From the NCBI GenBank assembly GCA_028694545.1, contig JAQVKV010000010.1, positions 1 to 13,437 of the forward strand: 13,437 nt of DNA, written 5' to 3'. Of the stretch, positions 1 through 6,237 are shown in pieces. Within the stretch, counting starts at the first letter, position 1, and the number at the start of each line of letters is the position of its first letter. Source of the stretch: Zavarzinia sp. GTDB taxonomy: Bacteria; Pseudomonadota; Alphaproteobacteria; Zavarziniales; Zavarziniaceae. The translations under genes were made by a program, and so were the position numbers. The notes under the pieces were generated by a model, which was not told the origin of the DNA, searched no databases, and saw only the letters and a list, made by a program, of their open reading frames with translations.

Positions 1-1033
1 GTTCCATGGCCGGAATGGGGGCGAGCGCGATGAGCAGCAGGCCGGCGGCATCGGTGAAGATGCCGAGCATGGAGGGCGCCATCATGACCGAGAGCGCGAT
101 CTCGGCCGCCTTGCGCTTGTCGCCGACATGGAGATAGATCTCGTAGTAACGTTCGGTGAACTGCACGCTGTGGCTGAACGAACGCGCGACCAGCAGCAAG
201 GGCACCACCATGATCAGCGGTTCGATCGCAAGCCCCAGCCAGCCGACGAAGCCGAAGCCCCAGATCGCGGCGATCAGCGACGTCGTGATCGGCGTGACCA
301 CGCCGGCGAAATTGCGCATGTAGAGGATGAGGCAGAGCAGCAGGGCGATGCCGGTCAGGGCGAAGATGCCGAGCATCTGCTGCTGGTAGCGATAGACCCA
401 GCCGGTCAGCGCGGGCATGCCCGCCATATGGATCTCGTGATGCTCGTCACGGGCCTCTTCCACCAGCTTCTGCAGGTATTCGAAGGTCTCGCCGTAATCG
501 AGCAGGCGCTCGATGAAGGTCGCGGTGATGATGGTCGCCGTGCCGTCCTGCGAGATGTAGAAGCGGCGGGCCAGCGGCGCCTTGTCGACGCGGCGGCGGA
601 ATTCCTCGATGTCTTCCGGCTTGGTCGGCGCCGCGTCGCCCATGACGGGCTGGGTGTCGATGCCAAACGGCGTCGCTTCCGCGTAGCGCACCTTCTCGGT
701 GGAAATCGAGATCACCTGGTCGTGGTCGACGGCGGGCGCCAGATCGACGTCACGCGTCAGGTTCCAGACCTTCTGCAGGGTCTCGATGTTGTAGATGTCG
801 CCGTCGGTCCGCTTCACCATGATCGTCACGGTCAGCGGATTGCCGAAGTTCGGATGCTCCTTGAAGGTCTCGACGAAGGGATGATCCGCCGGCAGCAGGT
901 CCGAGAAGATCGTCCTCAGCTCGACGTTGCGGCAACCCCAGCCGAAGAAGGCCGTGATCAGCGCGATGACCAGGATCGAGATCCCCCGATTGCTCATGAT
1001 CGCGCGCGAAATGCGGTAGCTGATATTCTGCAC
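1..1033 (-). CDS. RND/MMPL-family exporter, N-terminal part (cut by window edge)
   Basis: This is an inner-membrane, proton-driven exporter of the RND superfamily (MMPL/COG1033-like); only the first 344 residues lie in the window. From the GTG start there is a short cytoplasmic lead, TM1 at about residues 17-34, a large periplasmic loop (about 35-215), then TM2 (about 219-239), TM3 (about 246-268), TM4 (about 271-286) and TM5 (about 316-340). This matches the first half of the family's repeated six-TM layout. TM4 reads LLLVARSFSHSVQF rather than carrying the G-x-DY motif of mycobacterial MmpL proteins. The GTG is chosen because AAGGGGG lies 10 nt upstream and an in-frame TAA sits 15 nt further up; ATG at 997 is a fallback without a visible ribosome site. 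The gene diverges from CYP153, so export of oxidised or hydrophobic compounds is possible, but the substrate is unknown. Confidence 0.88.
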   Translation of the reverse strand, partial: MQNISYRISRAIMSNRGISILVIALITAFFGWGCRNVELRTIFSDLLPADHPFVETFKEHPNFGNPLTVTIMVKRTDGDIYNIETLQKVWNLTRDVDLAPAVDHDQVISISTEKVRYAEATPFGIDTQPVMGDAAPTKPEDIEEFRRRVDKAPLARRFYISQDGTATIITATFIERLLDYGETFEYLQKLVEEARDEHHEIHMAGMPALTGWVYRYQQQMLGIFALTGIALLLCLILYMRNFAGVVTPITTSLIAAIWGFGFVGWLGLAIEPLIMVVPLLLVARSFSHSVQFTERYYEIYLHVGDKRKAAEIALSVMMAPSMLGIFTDAAGLLLIALAPIPAME

Positions 1034-1079
1034 GAGCCCCGAGCCCCCTTATCGATATTGGTACCGGGGTACGAGCCCC
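1032..1079 (-). repeat. 9-bp direct repeat flanking a 30-bp segment with an in-frame stop
   Basis: On the minus strand GGGGCTCGT occurs at 1079-1071 and again at 1040-1032, separated by 30 nt. The repeat period is 39 nt, exactly 13 codons. Removing one period would join the upstream ATG frame directly to the exporter frame, giving ...SADGGLVQNISYR... with no stop. The 30-nt core also contains the dyads TATCGATA (1050-1057) and GTACC-GG-GGTAC (1061-1072). It looks like a small insertion with target duplication, or a local duplication, but this is inference. Confidence 0.5.
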
Positions 1080-1138
1080 CCGTCGGCTGAACGGCGCAGG
1101 AAGCGACGGCTTTCCTGCAACGCGGTCTGGCGCGTCAT
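1049..1138 (-). CDS. 29-codon leader ORF, or severed N-terminus of the RND exporter
   Basis: An ATG at 1138 is preceded by a strong Shine-Dalgarno stretch (GGGAGGG, 9 nt upstream) and opens a 29-codon frame ending in TAA at 1051-1049. The product begins MTRQTALQESRRFLRRSADG and is Arg-rich. The frame is the same as that of the downstream exporter, whose GTG lies 15 nt after the stop. It may be a short leader peptide translationally coupled to the exporter. Alternatively it is the original N-terminus of the exporter, interrupted by a short insertion (see the 9-bp repeat). No match to a known leader peptide is recognised. Confidence 0.35.
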   Translation of the reverse strand: MTRQTALQESRRFLRRSADGGLVPRYQYR

Positions 1139-1500
1139 TCTCTAATCCCTCCCTCGGCGGTCGCTTTCTTGGTGCCGCCGTTGTTGCTTGGCCGTCACGC
1201 ATGGCGCGGCTGTCGAGGGGAGACTGCGCCCATCCCCAGGTCAGGCCCTCCCCCCGTAAGGGGTGGCTGCTTGCAGAAAAACACCAATTTGGCAGCAAGC
1301 GCCTCCAGGCAGCCGACGCAATCTCTTCAGCCCCACGATCGAGGGGGGGGCCGGCCCCCCGGTGATCACGGAATGTTGAAATCGACTAACGCCCGGCGCC
1401 CGCTCGCCGGATCGGAGGCCGGCGCTGGGACCGGAGATCACAGAGGCGATCCCGCTCGGATCAACGCGCCGAAAACAATCTAACGACAGGGAGTGACGAC
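1139..1500. promoter_or_regulatory. Divergent intergenic region between RND exporter and CYP153
   Basis: No convincing gene lies in these 362 bases. They must contain the promoters for the leftward exporter and the rightward P450 operon, but I could not identify a credible -35/-10 pair for either. Structure seen: CCCCCC-GTAA-GGGG (about 1251-1264), a C-rich/G-rich hairpin; a GGGGGG-CCGG-CCCCCC palindrome at 1345-1360; and GTGATCAC at 1362-1369. The P450 ribosome site AGGGAG is at about 1488-1493, 8 nt before the ATG. No regulator gene of the AraC, GntR or TetR type, as often seen beside CYP153 operons, is present here. Confidence 0.5.
1343..1360. repeat. G8 tract forming a G6-CCGG-C6 palindrome
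   Basis: Eight consecutive G residues (1343-1350) run into CCGG and six C residues, giving a perfect 16-bp palindrome at 1345-1360. It is about 140 bp upstream of the CYP153 start. It could be an operator, a barrier hairpin or simply a slippage-prone homopolymer. Confidence 0.6.
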
Positions 1501-2763
1501 ATGAGTGAAGCGGCAACGGCCAGGAAACTCGACCCGGCGAGCCACGCCTATTCCATCCCGCTCGACCAGATCGACGTCAGCGATCCGGAGCTTTTCCGCA
1601 GCTATACGCTCTGGCCCTATTTCGAGCGGCTGCGGCGCGAGGACCCGGTCCATTACTGCCCGGAAAGCCAGTTCGGCGCCTATTGGGCGGTGACCAAATA
1701 CAAAGACATCATGCAGGTGGAGACCAGCCACAAGATCTTCTCCTCCGACACGGAACTGGGCGGCATCACCATCGAGGATGGCAACGCCAAGCTCGGCCTG
1801 CCCATGTTCATCGCCATGGACCCGCCGAAGCACGACGAGCAGCGCAAGACCGTGAGCCCCATCGTCTCGCCCGAGAATCTGGCGAAGCTCGAATCGACGA
1901 TTCGCTCGCGCGTGGGCAACATCCTGGACGGCCTGCCCCTGAACGAGACCTTCGACTGGGTCGAGCATGTCTCGATCGAGCTGACCACCCAGATGCTGGC
2001 CACCCTGTTCGACTTCCCCTGGGAAGACCGCCGCAAGCTGACCCGCTGGTCCGACGTCGCAACGGCGCAGCCCGGCTCGGGCATCATCGACAGCTGGGAA
2101 CAGAAGATGGCGGAAGTGAAGGAGTGCGGTGAATATTTCGCCGGCCTCTGGAACCAGCGCGTGAACGCCGAACCGGGCAACGACCTCATCTCGATGATGG
2201 CCCATTCGGACGTCATGCGTCACATGTCGCCCGAGGAATTCCTGGGCAACCTGCTCCTGCTCATCGTCGGCGGCAACGACACCACGCGCAATTCGATCAG
2301 CGGCGGCCTTCTCGCCCTGAACGAAAATCCCGAGCAGTACCGCAAGCTGCGCGAGAACCCGAGCCTCATCACCAGCATGGTGCCGGAGATCATCCGCTGG
2401 CAGACCCCGCTCGCCCACATGCGCCGCACCGCCCGCGTCGATACCGAACTCGGCGGCAAGACCATCAAAGCCGGTGAGAAGGTCGTCATGTGGTACGTCT
2501 CGGGCAACCGCGACGAGGATGCGATCGAGCGCCCGAATGATTTCATCATCGACCGCGCGCGGCCGCGCCAGCATCTCTCCTTCGGCTTCGGCATCCACCG
2601 CTGCGTCGGCAACCGCCTCGCCGAATTGCAGCTCCGCATCGTCTGGGAGGAGATCCTGAAGCGCTGGCCGAACACCGAGATCGAGGTGATGGGCGAGCCG
2701 CGGCGCGTCTATTCCTCCTTCGTCAAGGGCTACGAGACCCTGCCCGTCCGCATCCGCGCCTGA
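1501..2763 (+). CDS. cyp153: Cytochrome P450, CYP153 family alkane/fatty-chain omega-hydroxylase
   Basis: A soluble bacterial P450 of 420 residues, the usual CYP153 length. The family hydroxylates the terminal carbon of medium-chain alkanes and related chains, using electrons from a [2Fe-2S] ferredoxin. Sequence evidence: the CYP153-typical N-terminal block YFERLRREDPVHYC (about 40-53), the PMFIAMDPPKHDEQRKTVSP region (101-120), I-helix GGNDTTRNS (257-265), K-helix E296-x-x-R299 within PEIIRWQTPLAHMRRT, and heme loop FGFGIHRCVG with C368 as the expected thiolate ligand. No key residue is missing. The start has a good AGGGAG ribosome site. The ferredoxin gene follows after 23 bp, evidently as one operon, and a GMC alcohol dehydrogenase lies nearby on the other strand. 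Family assignment is by recalled similarity across most of the protein; chain-length preference cannot be read from sequence. Confidence 0.95.
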   Translation: MSEAATARKLDPASHAYSIPLDQIDVSDPELFRSYTLWPYFERLRREDPVHYCPESQFGAYWAVTKYKDIMQVETSHKIFSSDTELGGITIEDGNAKLGLPMFIAMDPPKHDEQRKTVSPIVSPENLAKLESTIRSRVGNILDGLPLNETFDWVEHVSIELTTQMLATLFDFPWEDRRKLTRWSDVATAQPGSGIIDSWEQKMAEVKECGEYFAGLWNQRVNAEPGNDLISMMAHSDVMRHMSPEEFLGNLLLLIVGGNDTTRNSISGGLLALNENPEQYRKLRENPSLITSMVPEIIRWQTPLAHMRRTARVDTELGGKTIKAGEKVVMWYVSGNRDEDAIERPNDFIIDRARPRQHLSFGFGIHRCVGNRLAELQLRIVWEEILKRWPNTEIEVMGEPRRVYSSFVKGYETLPVRIRA

Positions 2764-2786
2764 CCGCAATCGACCGGAATACCGTC

Positions 2787-3107
2787 ATGAGCCAGATCAT
2801 CTTCATCGAAAGCAACGGCACCCGCCACGAGGCCGACATCACCGACGGCCACAGCCTGATGGAAGGCGCGGTCGCCAATATGGTGCCGGGCATTGACGCC
2901 GATTGCGGCGGCGCCTGTGCCTGTGCCACCTGTCATATCTATGTCGACGACGCCTGGACGGACCGCCTGCCGGAGAAATCGGAGATGGAGAATTCGTTGC
3001 TTGAATTCGCGCCCCATCTCGAGGCCGGCTCGCGCCTCGCCTGCCAGATCACGGTCTCGCCCGAACTCGCCGGCATGATCGTCCGCCTGCCCGAGGCGCA
3101 GCACTGA
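2787..3107 (+). CDS. [2Fe-2S] ferredoxin, adrenodoxin/putidaredoxin type, CYP153 redox partner
   Basis: A 106-residue electron carrier with the vertebrate/putidaredoxin-type cluster motif. The likely ligands are C40, C46 and C49 within DCGGACACATCHIYV, and C86 in SRLACQI; C44 is an extra cysteine commonly seen in this loop. The length matches the family. It lies 23 bp after the CYP153 stop, so it almost certainly supplies electrons to that P450. The ribosome site is weak (GGAAT about 10 nt upstream), which suggests translational coupling. CYP153 operons often continue with an FAD-dependent ferredoxin reductase, but here the next plus-strand gene is arsC, 3.6 kb away, so the reductase must be encoded elsewhere. 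Confidence 0.95.
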   Translation: MSQIIFIESNGTRHEADITDGHSLMEGAVANMVPGIDADCGGACACATCHIYVDDAWTDRLPEKSEMENSLLEFAPHLEAGSRLACQITVSPELAGMIVRLPEAQH

Positions 3108-3114
3108 TACCTTC

Positions 3115-3161
3115 CCGCGTCCCGCTCCGCCGCCCTCTCCGGGGGCCGGATCGGGACGCGG
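3115..3161. terminator. Inverted repeat between convergent genes, possible bidirectional terminator
   Basis: Perfect 10-bp arms CCGCGTCCCG (3115-3124) and CGGGACGCGG (3152-3161) enclose 27 nt. It starts 7 nt after the ferredoxin stop and sits between the convergent ferredoxin and small minus-strand ORF. There is no T-run on either strand, so intrinsic termination is uncertain; Rho-dependent termination or 3'-end protection are alternatives. Confidence 0.45.
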
Positions 3162-3183
3162 ACCCGTCGCGGCTCGGCAAGAG

Positions 3184-3498
3184 CTAGCGTTGCTGTTTCG
3201 CCTGCTGAACCCGGCGGCGAACGTCCTTTCCCCCGCGCTCGACATGGTCTCGCCCGTCCAGGACGGCTTTCGTCTCGGCGAAGGCCTGGCGCCAGATCGG
3301 GGTCGCCTTGAAGGCGATCAGACCGGCGGCGGCAACGGCGGCATGTTCGGCCTCCGACCAGTCCGAGGCGGCGGGCACCTCCTGCAGGCGGCGCAGGTCG
3401 CGCAGCCGCGCCAGCAGCGCCCGGGTCGGGAGGCGCTGCAGCTCTTCGGCCGGCATCGCCGGCACCGTTCGGAGACTGGAAAAATCGACGGCCATCAT
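3184..3498 (-). CDS. Small hypothetical protein
   Basis: An ORF of 104 codons from the ATG at 3498 (a second ATG follows at 3495; a GTG at 3552 would add 18 residues). I recognise no named family. The product is soluble, helical and charged, with many Arg, Leu and Ala residues. It contains LPTRALLARLRDLRRLQEVP (about 24-43), then GLIAFKATPIWRQAFAETK and an Arg/Gln-rich tail. The third-position G/C bias and protein-like composition, with W, F and I in sensible places, suggest it is real rather than antisense noise. It follows the GMC dehydrogenase on the same strand after 125 bp. No clear ribosome site precedes any of the starts, so the start is uncertain. Confidence 0.55.
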   Translation of the reverse strand: MMAVDFSSLRTVPAMPAEELQRLPTRALLARLRDLRRLQEVPAASDWSEAEHAAVAAAGLIAFKATPIWRQAFAETKAVLDGRDHVERGGKDVRRRVQQAKQQR

Positions 3499-3579
3499 GC
3501 GCAGCGAAGGACAGATCGGGATGCGCCAGATTAGGCCCCGCGGCCCGGGCACGGCAATGCCCGCCCTGGCCCCGGGTGA

Positions 3580-3606
3580 GGGCGGCGACCGATCGGGCCG
3601 CCGCCC
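3580..3606 (-). terminator. GC hairpin after the GMC dehydrogenase
   Basis: Arms GGGCGGCG (3580-3587) and CGCCGCCC (3599-3606) form an 8-bp stem with an 11-nt loop, beginning 17 nt after the GMC stop codon on the minus strand. There is no U-run, so it is a weak terminator candidate or an attenuator before the small downstream ORF. Confidence 0.4.
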
Positions 3607-3623
3607 CCTTCGCCGGACGCCGG

Positions 3624-5252
3624 TCAGGCGGCGTGACGCTCCTCGCGCGGCAGGGCGGCGCGGCCGAGGATCATGTCGGCGGCCTTTTCCGCGATCATGA
3701 TGGTTGGGGCGTTGGTATTGCCCGAGACCAGGGTCGGCATGATCGAAGCATCGACCACGCGAAGCCCGGCGATGCCGTGGACCTTCAGGTCGTCGCCGAC
3801 CACCGCCATCGGATCGCTGCCCATCTTGGCGGTGCCGACCGGGTGATAGACGTGCTCGTAATGCTGGCGCACCGCGTCCACCAGTTCGGCGTCGCTGCGT
3901 ACCTGTTCGCCCGGCACCAGTTCCTTGTCGACATGTTCGGCGAGGGCGGGCTGCTTCATGATGTTGCGCACGATCTTCACGGCCTTCACCAGGCGGTCGA
4001 CGTCGCGGTCGTCGCGCAGCAGGCCGATGTCGATCGCCGGATCCTGCATCGGATCGGCCGACGCCAGCGTGACGCTGCCCCGGCTGTAGGGCCGCAAGAA
4101 GCAGGCGTGGAGCGAGAGCCCGTGCTGCTTCATCGCGTTGGGATCGCGGCCGTGGTCGACGAAGATCAGCGGCGCGAAATGGAACTGGATATCCGGGATA
4201 TCCACGCTCGGATCCGATTTGACGAAGCCGCCGGCCTGGGTCAGCGAACGGCCGAGCAGGTTGCTGCGGTTGCCCAGCGCATAGGCGACGCCCGCCCCGG
4301 CCATCTTCAGCAAACCGCCCATGTTCATGGCGAAACCGTCGCGCTTCTTCGAGGTATAGGCGGCGGCGACGTCCGGGTGTTCCTGCAGGTTCTTGCCCAC
4401 GCCGGGCAGGTCGTGGACGACGCCGATGCCCTTGGCGCGCAGTTCTTCCGCCGGGCCGATGCCCGAGAGCAACATGATCTGGGGCGAATTGAAGCTGCCG
4501 GCCGACAGGATCACTTCGCGCGCGGCCTTGATGGTCTGGCGCTTGCCATGCTGGTCGATGGCGACGCCGACGGCGCGACGCCCATCCATGACGATCTTCA
4601 GCACCCGCGCGTCGGACAGCACGGTGAGGTTGGGGCGCGAACGCGCCGGATCGAGATAGGCCTGGCGCACGCCCCAGCGACGCCCGTCCTTGATCGTGAA
4701 CTGATAGAGGCCGACGCCCTCGAGTTGAGCACCGTTGAAATCCGGATTGGCGGGGAAGCCCGCCTGCTGCGCCGCCTCGATGAACTTCAGGTTCGGCACG
4801 AAGCCATAATGGGTGTCGGAGACATGCAGGGGCCCGCCGCTGCCGTGGTAATCGTCGCCGCCGCGCGCATTGTCTTCCGCCCGGCGGAAGTAGGGCAGGA
4901 CATCGTCATAGGCCCAGCCGCGATTGCCGGCCTGCGCCCATGTGTCGTAATCCGAGGCATCGCCCCTTATGTAGACCATGGCATTGATGCCGGACGAACC
5001 GCCCAGCCCCTTGCCGCGCGGCAGGAAATGGCTGCGCCCCTTGGCCGAGGGGTTGGGGGTCGAATTGAACGCCCAATTGTGGCGATGGATCAGCATGTTC
5101 ATGCCGAACATGCCGGGCCAGCGCACGAGAACCGAGGATTTGCCCGGACCGGCCTCGATCAGGCAGACGCGGTTGCGGGCGTCCTCGCTCAGGCGGTTGG
5201 CCAGGACACAGCCGGCCGAACCGCCGCCGACGATGACGTAATCGAATTCCAT
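3624..5252 (-). CDS. GMC-family FAD-dependent alcohol dehydrogenase (choline dehydrogenase/AlkJ-like)
   Basis: A 542-residue flavoprotein of the glucose-methanol-choline oxidoreductase family, which oxidises alcohols to aldehydes. Seen in order: the FAD-binding dinucleotide fold VIVGGGSAGCVLANRL (6-21) with GGGSAG at 9-14, GMC signature 1 around GKGLGGSSGINAMVYIRG (80-97), GMC signature 2 GSFNSPQIMLLSGIGP (252-267), and the C-terminal catalytic region with likely H470 (YHPVGTAKMG) and N514 (GNTNAPTIMIAEK). The ATG at 5252 is chosen because GGAGAGGGAA lies just upstream and the protein opens directly into the FAD fold; the longer upstream reading lacks support. Near CYP153 the natural inference is oxidation of the alkanol product, as AlkJ does in Pseudomonas alkane degradation. 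Choline or polyethylene-glycol-type alcohols remain possible substrates. Confidence 0.93.
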   Translation of the reverse strand: MEFDYVIVGGGSAGCVLANRLSEDARNRVCLIEAGPGKSSVLVRWPGMFGMNMLIHRHNWAFNSTPNPSAKGRSHFLPRGKGLGGSSGINAMVYIRGDASDYDTWAQAGNRGWAYDDVLPYFRRAEDNARGGDDYHGSGGPLHVSDTHYGFVPNLKFIEAAQQAGFPANPDFNGAQLEGVGLYQFTIKDGRRWGVRQAYLDPARSRPNLTVLSDARVLKIVMDGRRAVGVAIDQHGKRQTIKAAREVILSAGSFNSPQIMLLSGIGPAEELRAKGIGVVHDLPGVGKNLQEHPDVAAAYTSKKRDGFAMNMGGLLKMAGAGVAYALGNRSNLLGRSLTQAGGFVKSDPSVDIPDIQFHFAPLIFVDHGRDPNAMKQHGLSLHACFLRPYSRGSVTLASADPMQDPAIDIGLLRDDRDVDRLVKAVKIVRNIMKQPALAEHVDKELVPGEQVRSDAELVDAVRQHYEHVYHPVGTAKMGSDPMAVVGDDLKVHGIAGLRVVDASIMPTLVSGNTNAPTIMIAEKAADMILGRAALPREERHAA

Positions 5253-5384
5253 GGCGTTCCCTCTCCCTCGTTCCGTTGCTTTTTCGGCTGGACGCCGCTT
5301 TTCCATCGGATCGAGGTAGCGGGCGCCCCCCCGGTCGTCCAGCACCCCTTATTGGGGGGCAGCGGGAAGAGGGTGTGCCTCTGG
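5253..5384 (-). promoter_or_regulatory. Upstream region of the GMC dehydrogenase
   Basis: These 132 bases separate the VOC stop from the GMC start. They contain CACCCC-TTATT-GGGGGG (5343-5359), a small C/G hairpin resembling the one at about 1251-1265 in the CYP153/RND intergenic region. It may end VOC transcription or regulate GMC. No convincing -35/-10 was found. Confidence 0.35.
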
Positions 5385-6164
5385 CTAGAAACGGCGCGGA
5401 CCGACAAGGGCGAAAAGTGCACGCTGGGGATCAACCGCCTGGACGATCCAGGCCCCGCCCGGCACCGCCTGAGGGCCGTTCACCACGGCACCACCCCCGG
5501 CACGGACCCGCGCCGCCGCCGCGTCGATGTCGTCCACCCCGAAGTAATAGAGCCAGCACGGCCCGGGCGCCCCCGGCATCTTCGTCAGCATGCCGCCGAC
5601 TGCCGGCCCCCCATCGATGCCGAACTGGCGGTAAAGGCCGGCCGGCCCCATGTCCAGGGCCGCGACCTCCTGCCAGCCGAAGACATGGCCATACCACGCC
5701 ATCGCGGCGGCGCCGTCGGCGGCATGCAGTTCGTGCCAGCCGATATGGCCGGGTACGCCCATGCCGGCATGGCGCGGCGATCCGGGATCGTTCCAGCGGA
5801 TGAGGGCGAGCACCGCGCCCTGCGGATCGGCGACGACGGCGAAACGGCCGATGCCGGGAATCTCCGTGGGCGGCACACGCAAGCCGCCGCCGGCTTCGAG
5901 CACCCGGCCGGCAAGCGCATCCACGTCATCGGCGCCGACATAGCCGGTCCAGCAGGACGGCACGCCCATGTCGCGCATTTCCGCCGTCAGGGCGAGCGCG
6001 CCGGCCACCATGTCGGCGCCGGCCGAAAAGATGCGGTAGTCCATGCCGTCGCCCGGCGCCCGCGTAGCCGACCAGCCGACAACGTCGGCATAGAAGGCAG
6101 ACGCCCTATCGAGGTCGGGGCTGACAAGCTCATACCAGACGAAACGGCCGTGAATACCCGTCAT
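5385..6164 (-). CDS. VOC-superfamily protein with two glyoxalase/bleomycin-resistance-like modules
   Basis: A 259-residue protein built of two tandem VOC modules, about 1-125 (starting GRFVWYELVSPDLDRASAFY) and about 137-257 (starting GHIGWHELHAADGAAAMAWY). Each shows the typical beta-alpha-beta-beta-beta order: W-[YH]-E-L at the start, D-x-x-x-A-x-x-F/W-Y-x-x-V-x-G-W, and a closing DPQGAVLALI or DPQRALFALV strand. The architecture resembles the Cfp30B-like group of uncharacterised VOC proteins. Candidate metal ligands are H144 and E145 and the matching Y11/E12, but catalysis is not established. GGGAGAG supports the ATG. It follows arsR on the same strand after 73 bp, but it is not recognisably the C-As lyase ArsI. 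It could be a dioxygenase, glyoxalase-like enzyme or binding protein. Confidence 0.9.
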   Translation of the reverse strand: MTGIHGRFVWYELVSPDLDRASAFYADVVGWSATRAPGDGMDYRIFSAGADMVAGALALTAEMRDMGVPSCWTGYVGADDVDALAGRVLEAGGGLRVPPTEIPGIGRFAVVADPQGAVLALIRWNDPGSPRHAGMGVPGHIGWHELHAADGAAAMAWYGHVFGWQEVAALDMGPAGLYRQFGIDGGPAVGGMLTKMPGAPGPCWLYYFGVDDIDAAAARVRAGGGAVVNGPQAVPGGAWIVQAVDPQRALFALVGPRRF

Positions 6165-6237
6165 GCCGCTCTCCCTTGCATCGTCGCATCATGCCCCGAA
6201 GGACGCGCGCACAAGCCCCGGACCGACAGGGTACCAC

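Noticed and set aside
1289..1304. Possible sigma-54 promoter starting TTGGCA upstream of CYP153
   Set aside because: The -12 GC element is not at the required spacing and it is about 200 bp from the start codon.
1169..1516. Short frames on both strands in the RND/CYP153 intergenic region
   Set aside because: Arg/Gly/Pro-rich with no ribosome site or family similarity, and they overlap each other; treated as non-coding.
1480..2769. 429-codon minus-strand frame opposite CYP153
   Set aside because: Antisense shadow of the P450 gene; the P450 reading has heme, I-helix and ExxR motifs.
5385..6164. VOC protein as ArsI (C-As lyase)
   Set aside because: It is a tandem two-module protein about 100 residues longer than ArsI, without the adjacent cysteine pair expected for organoarsenical binding.
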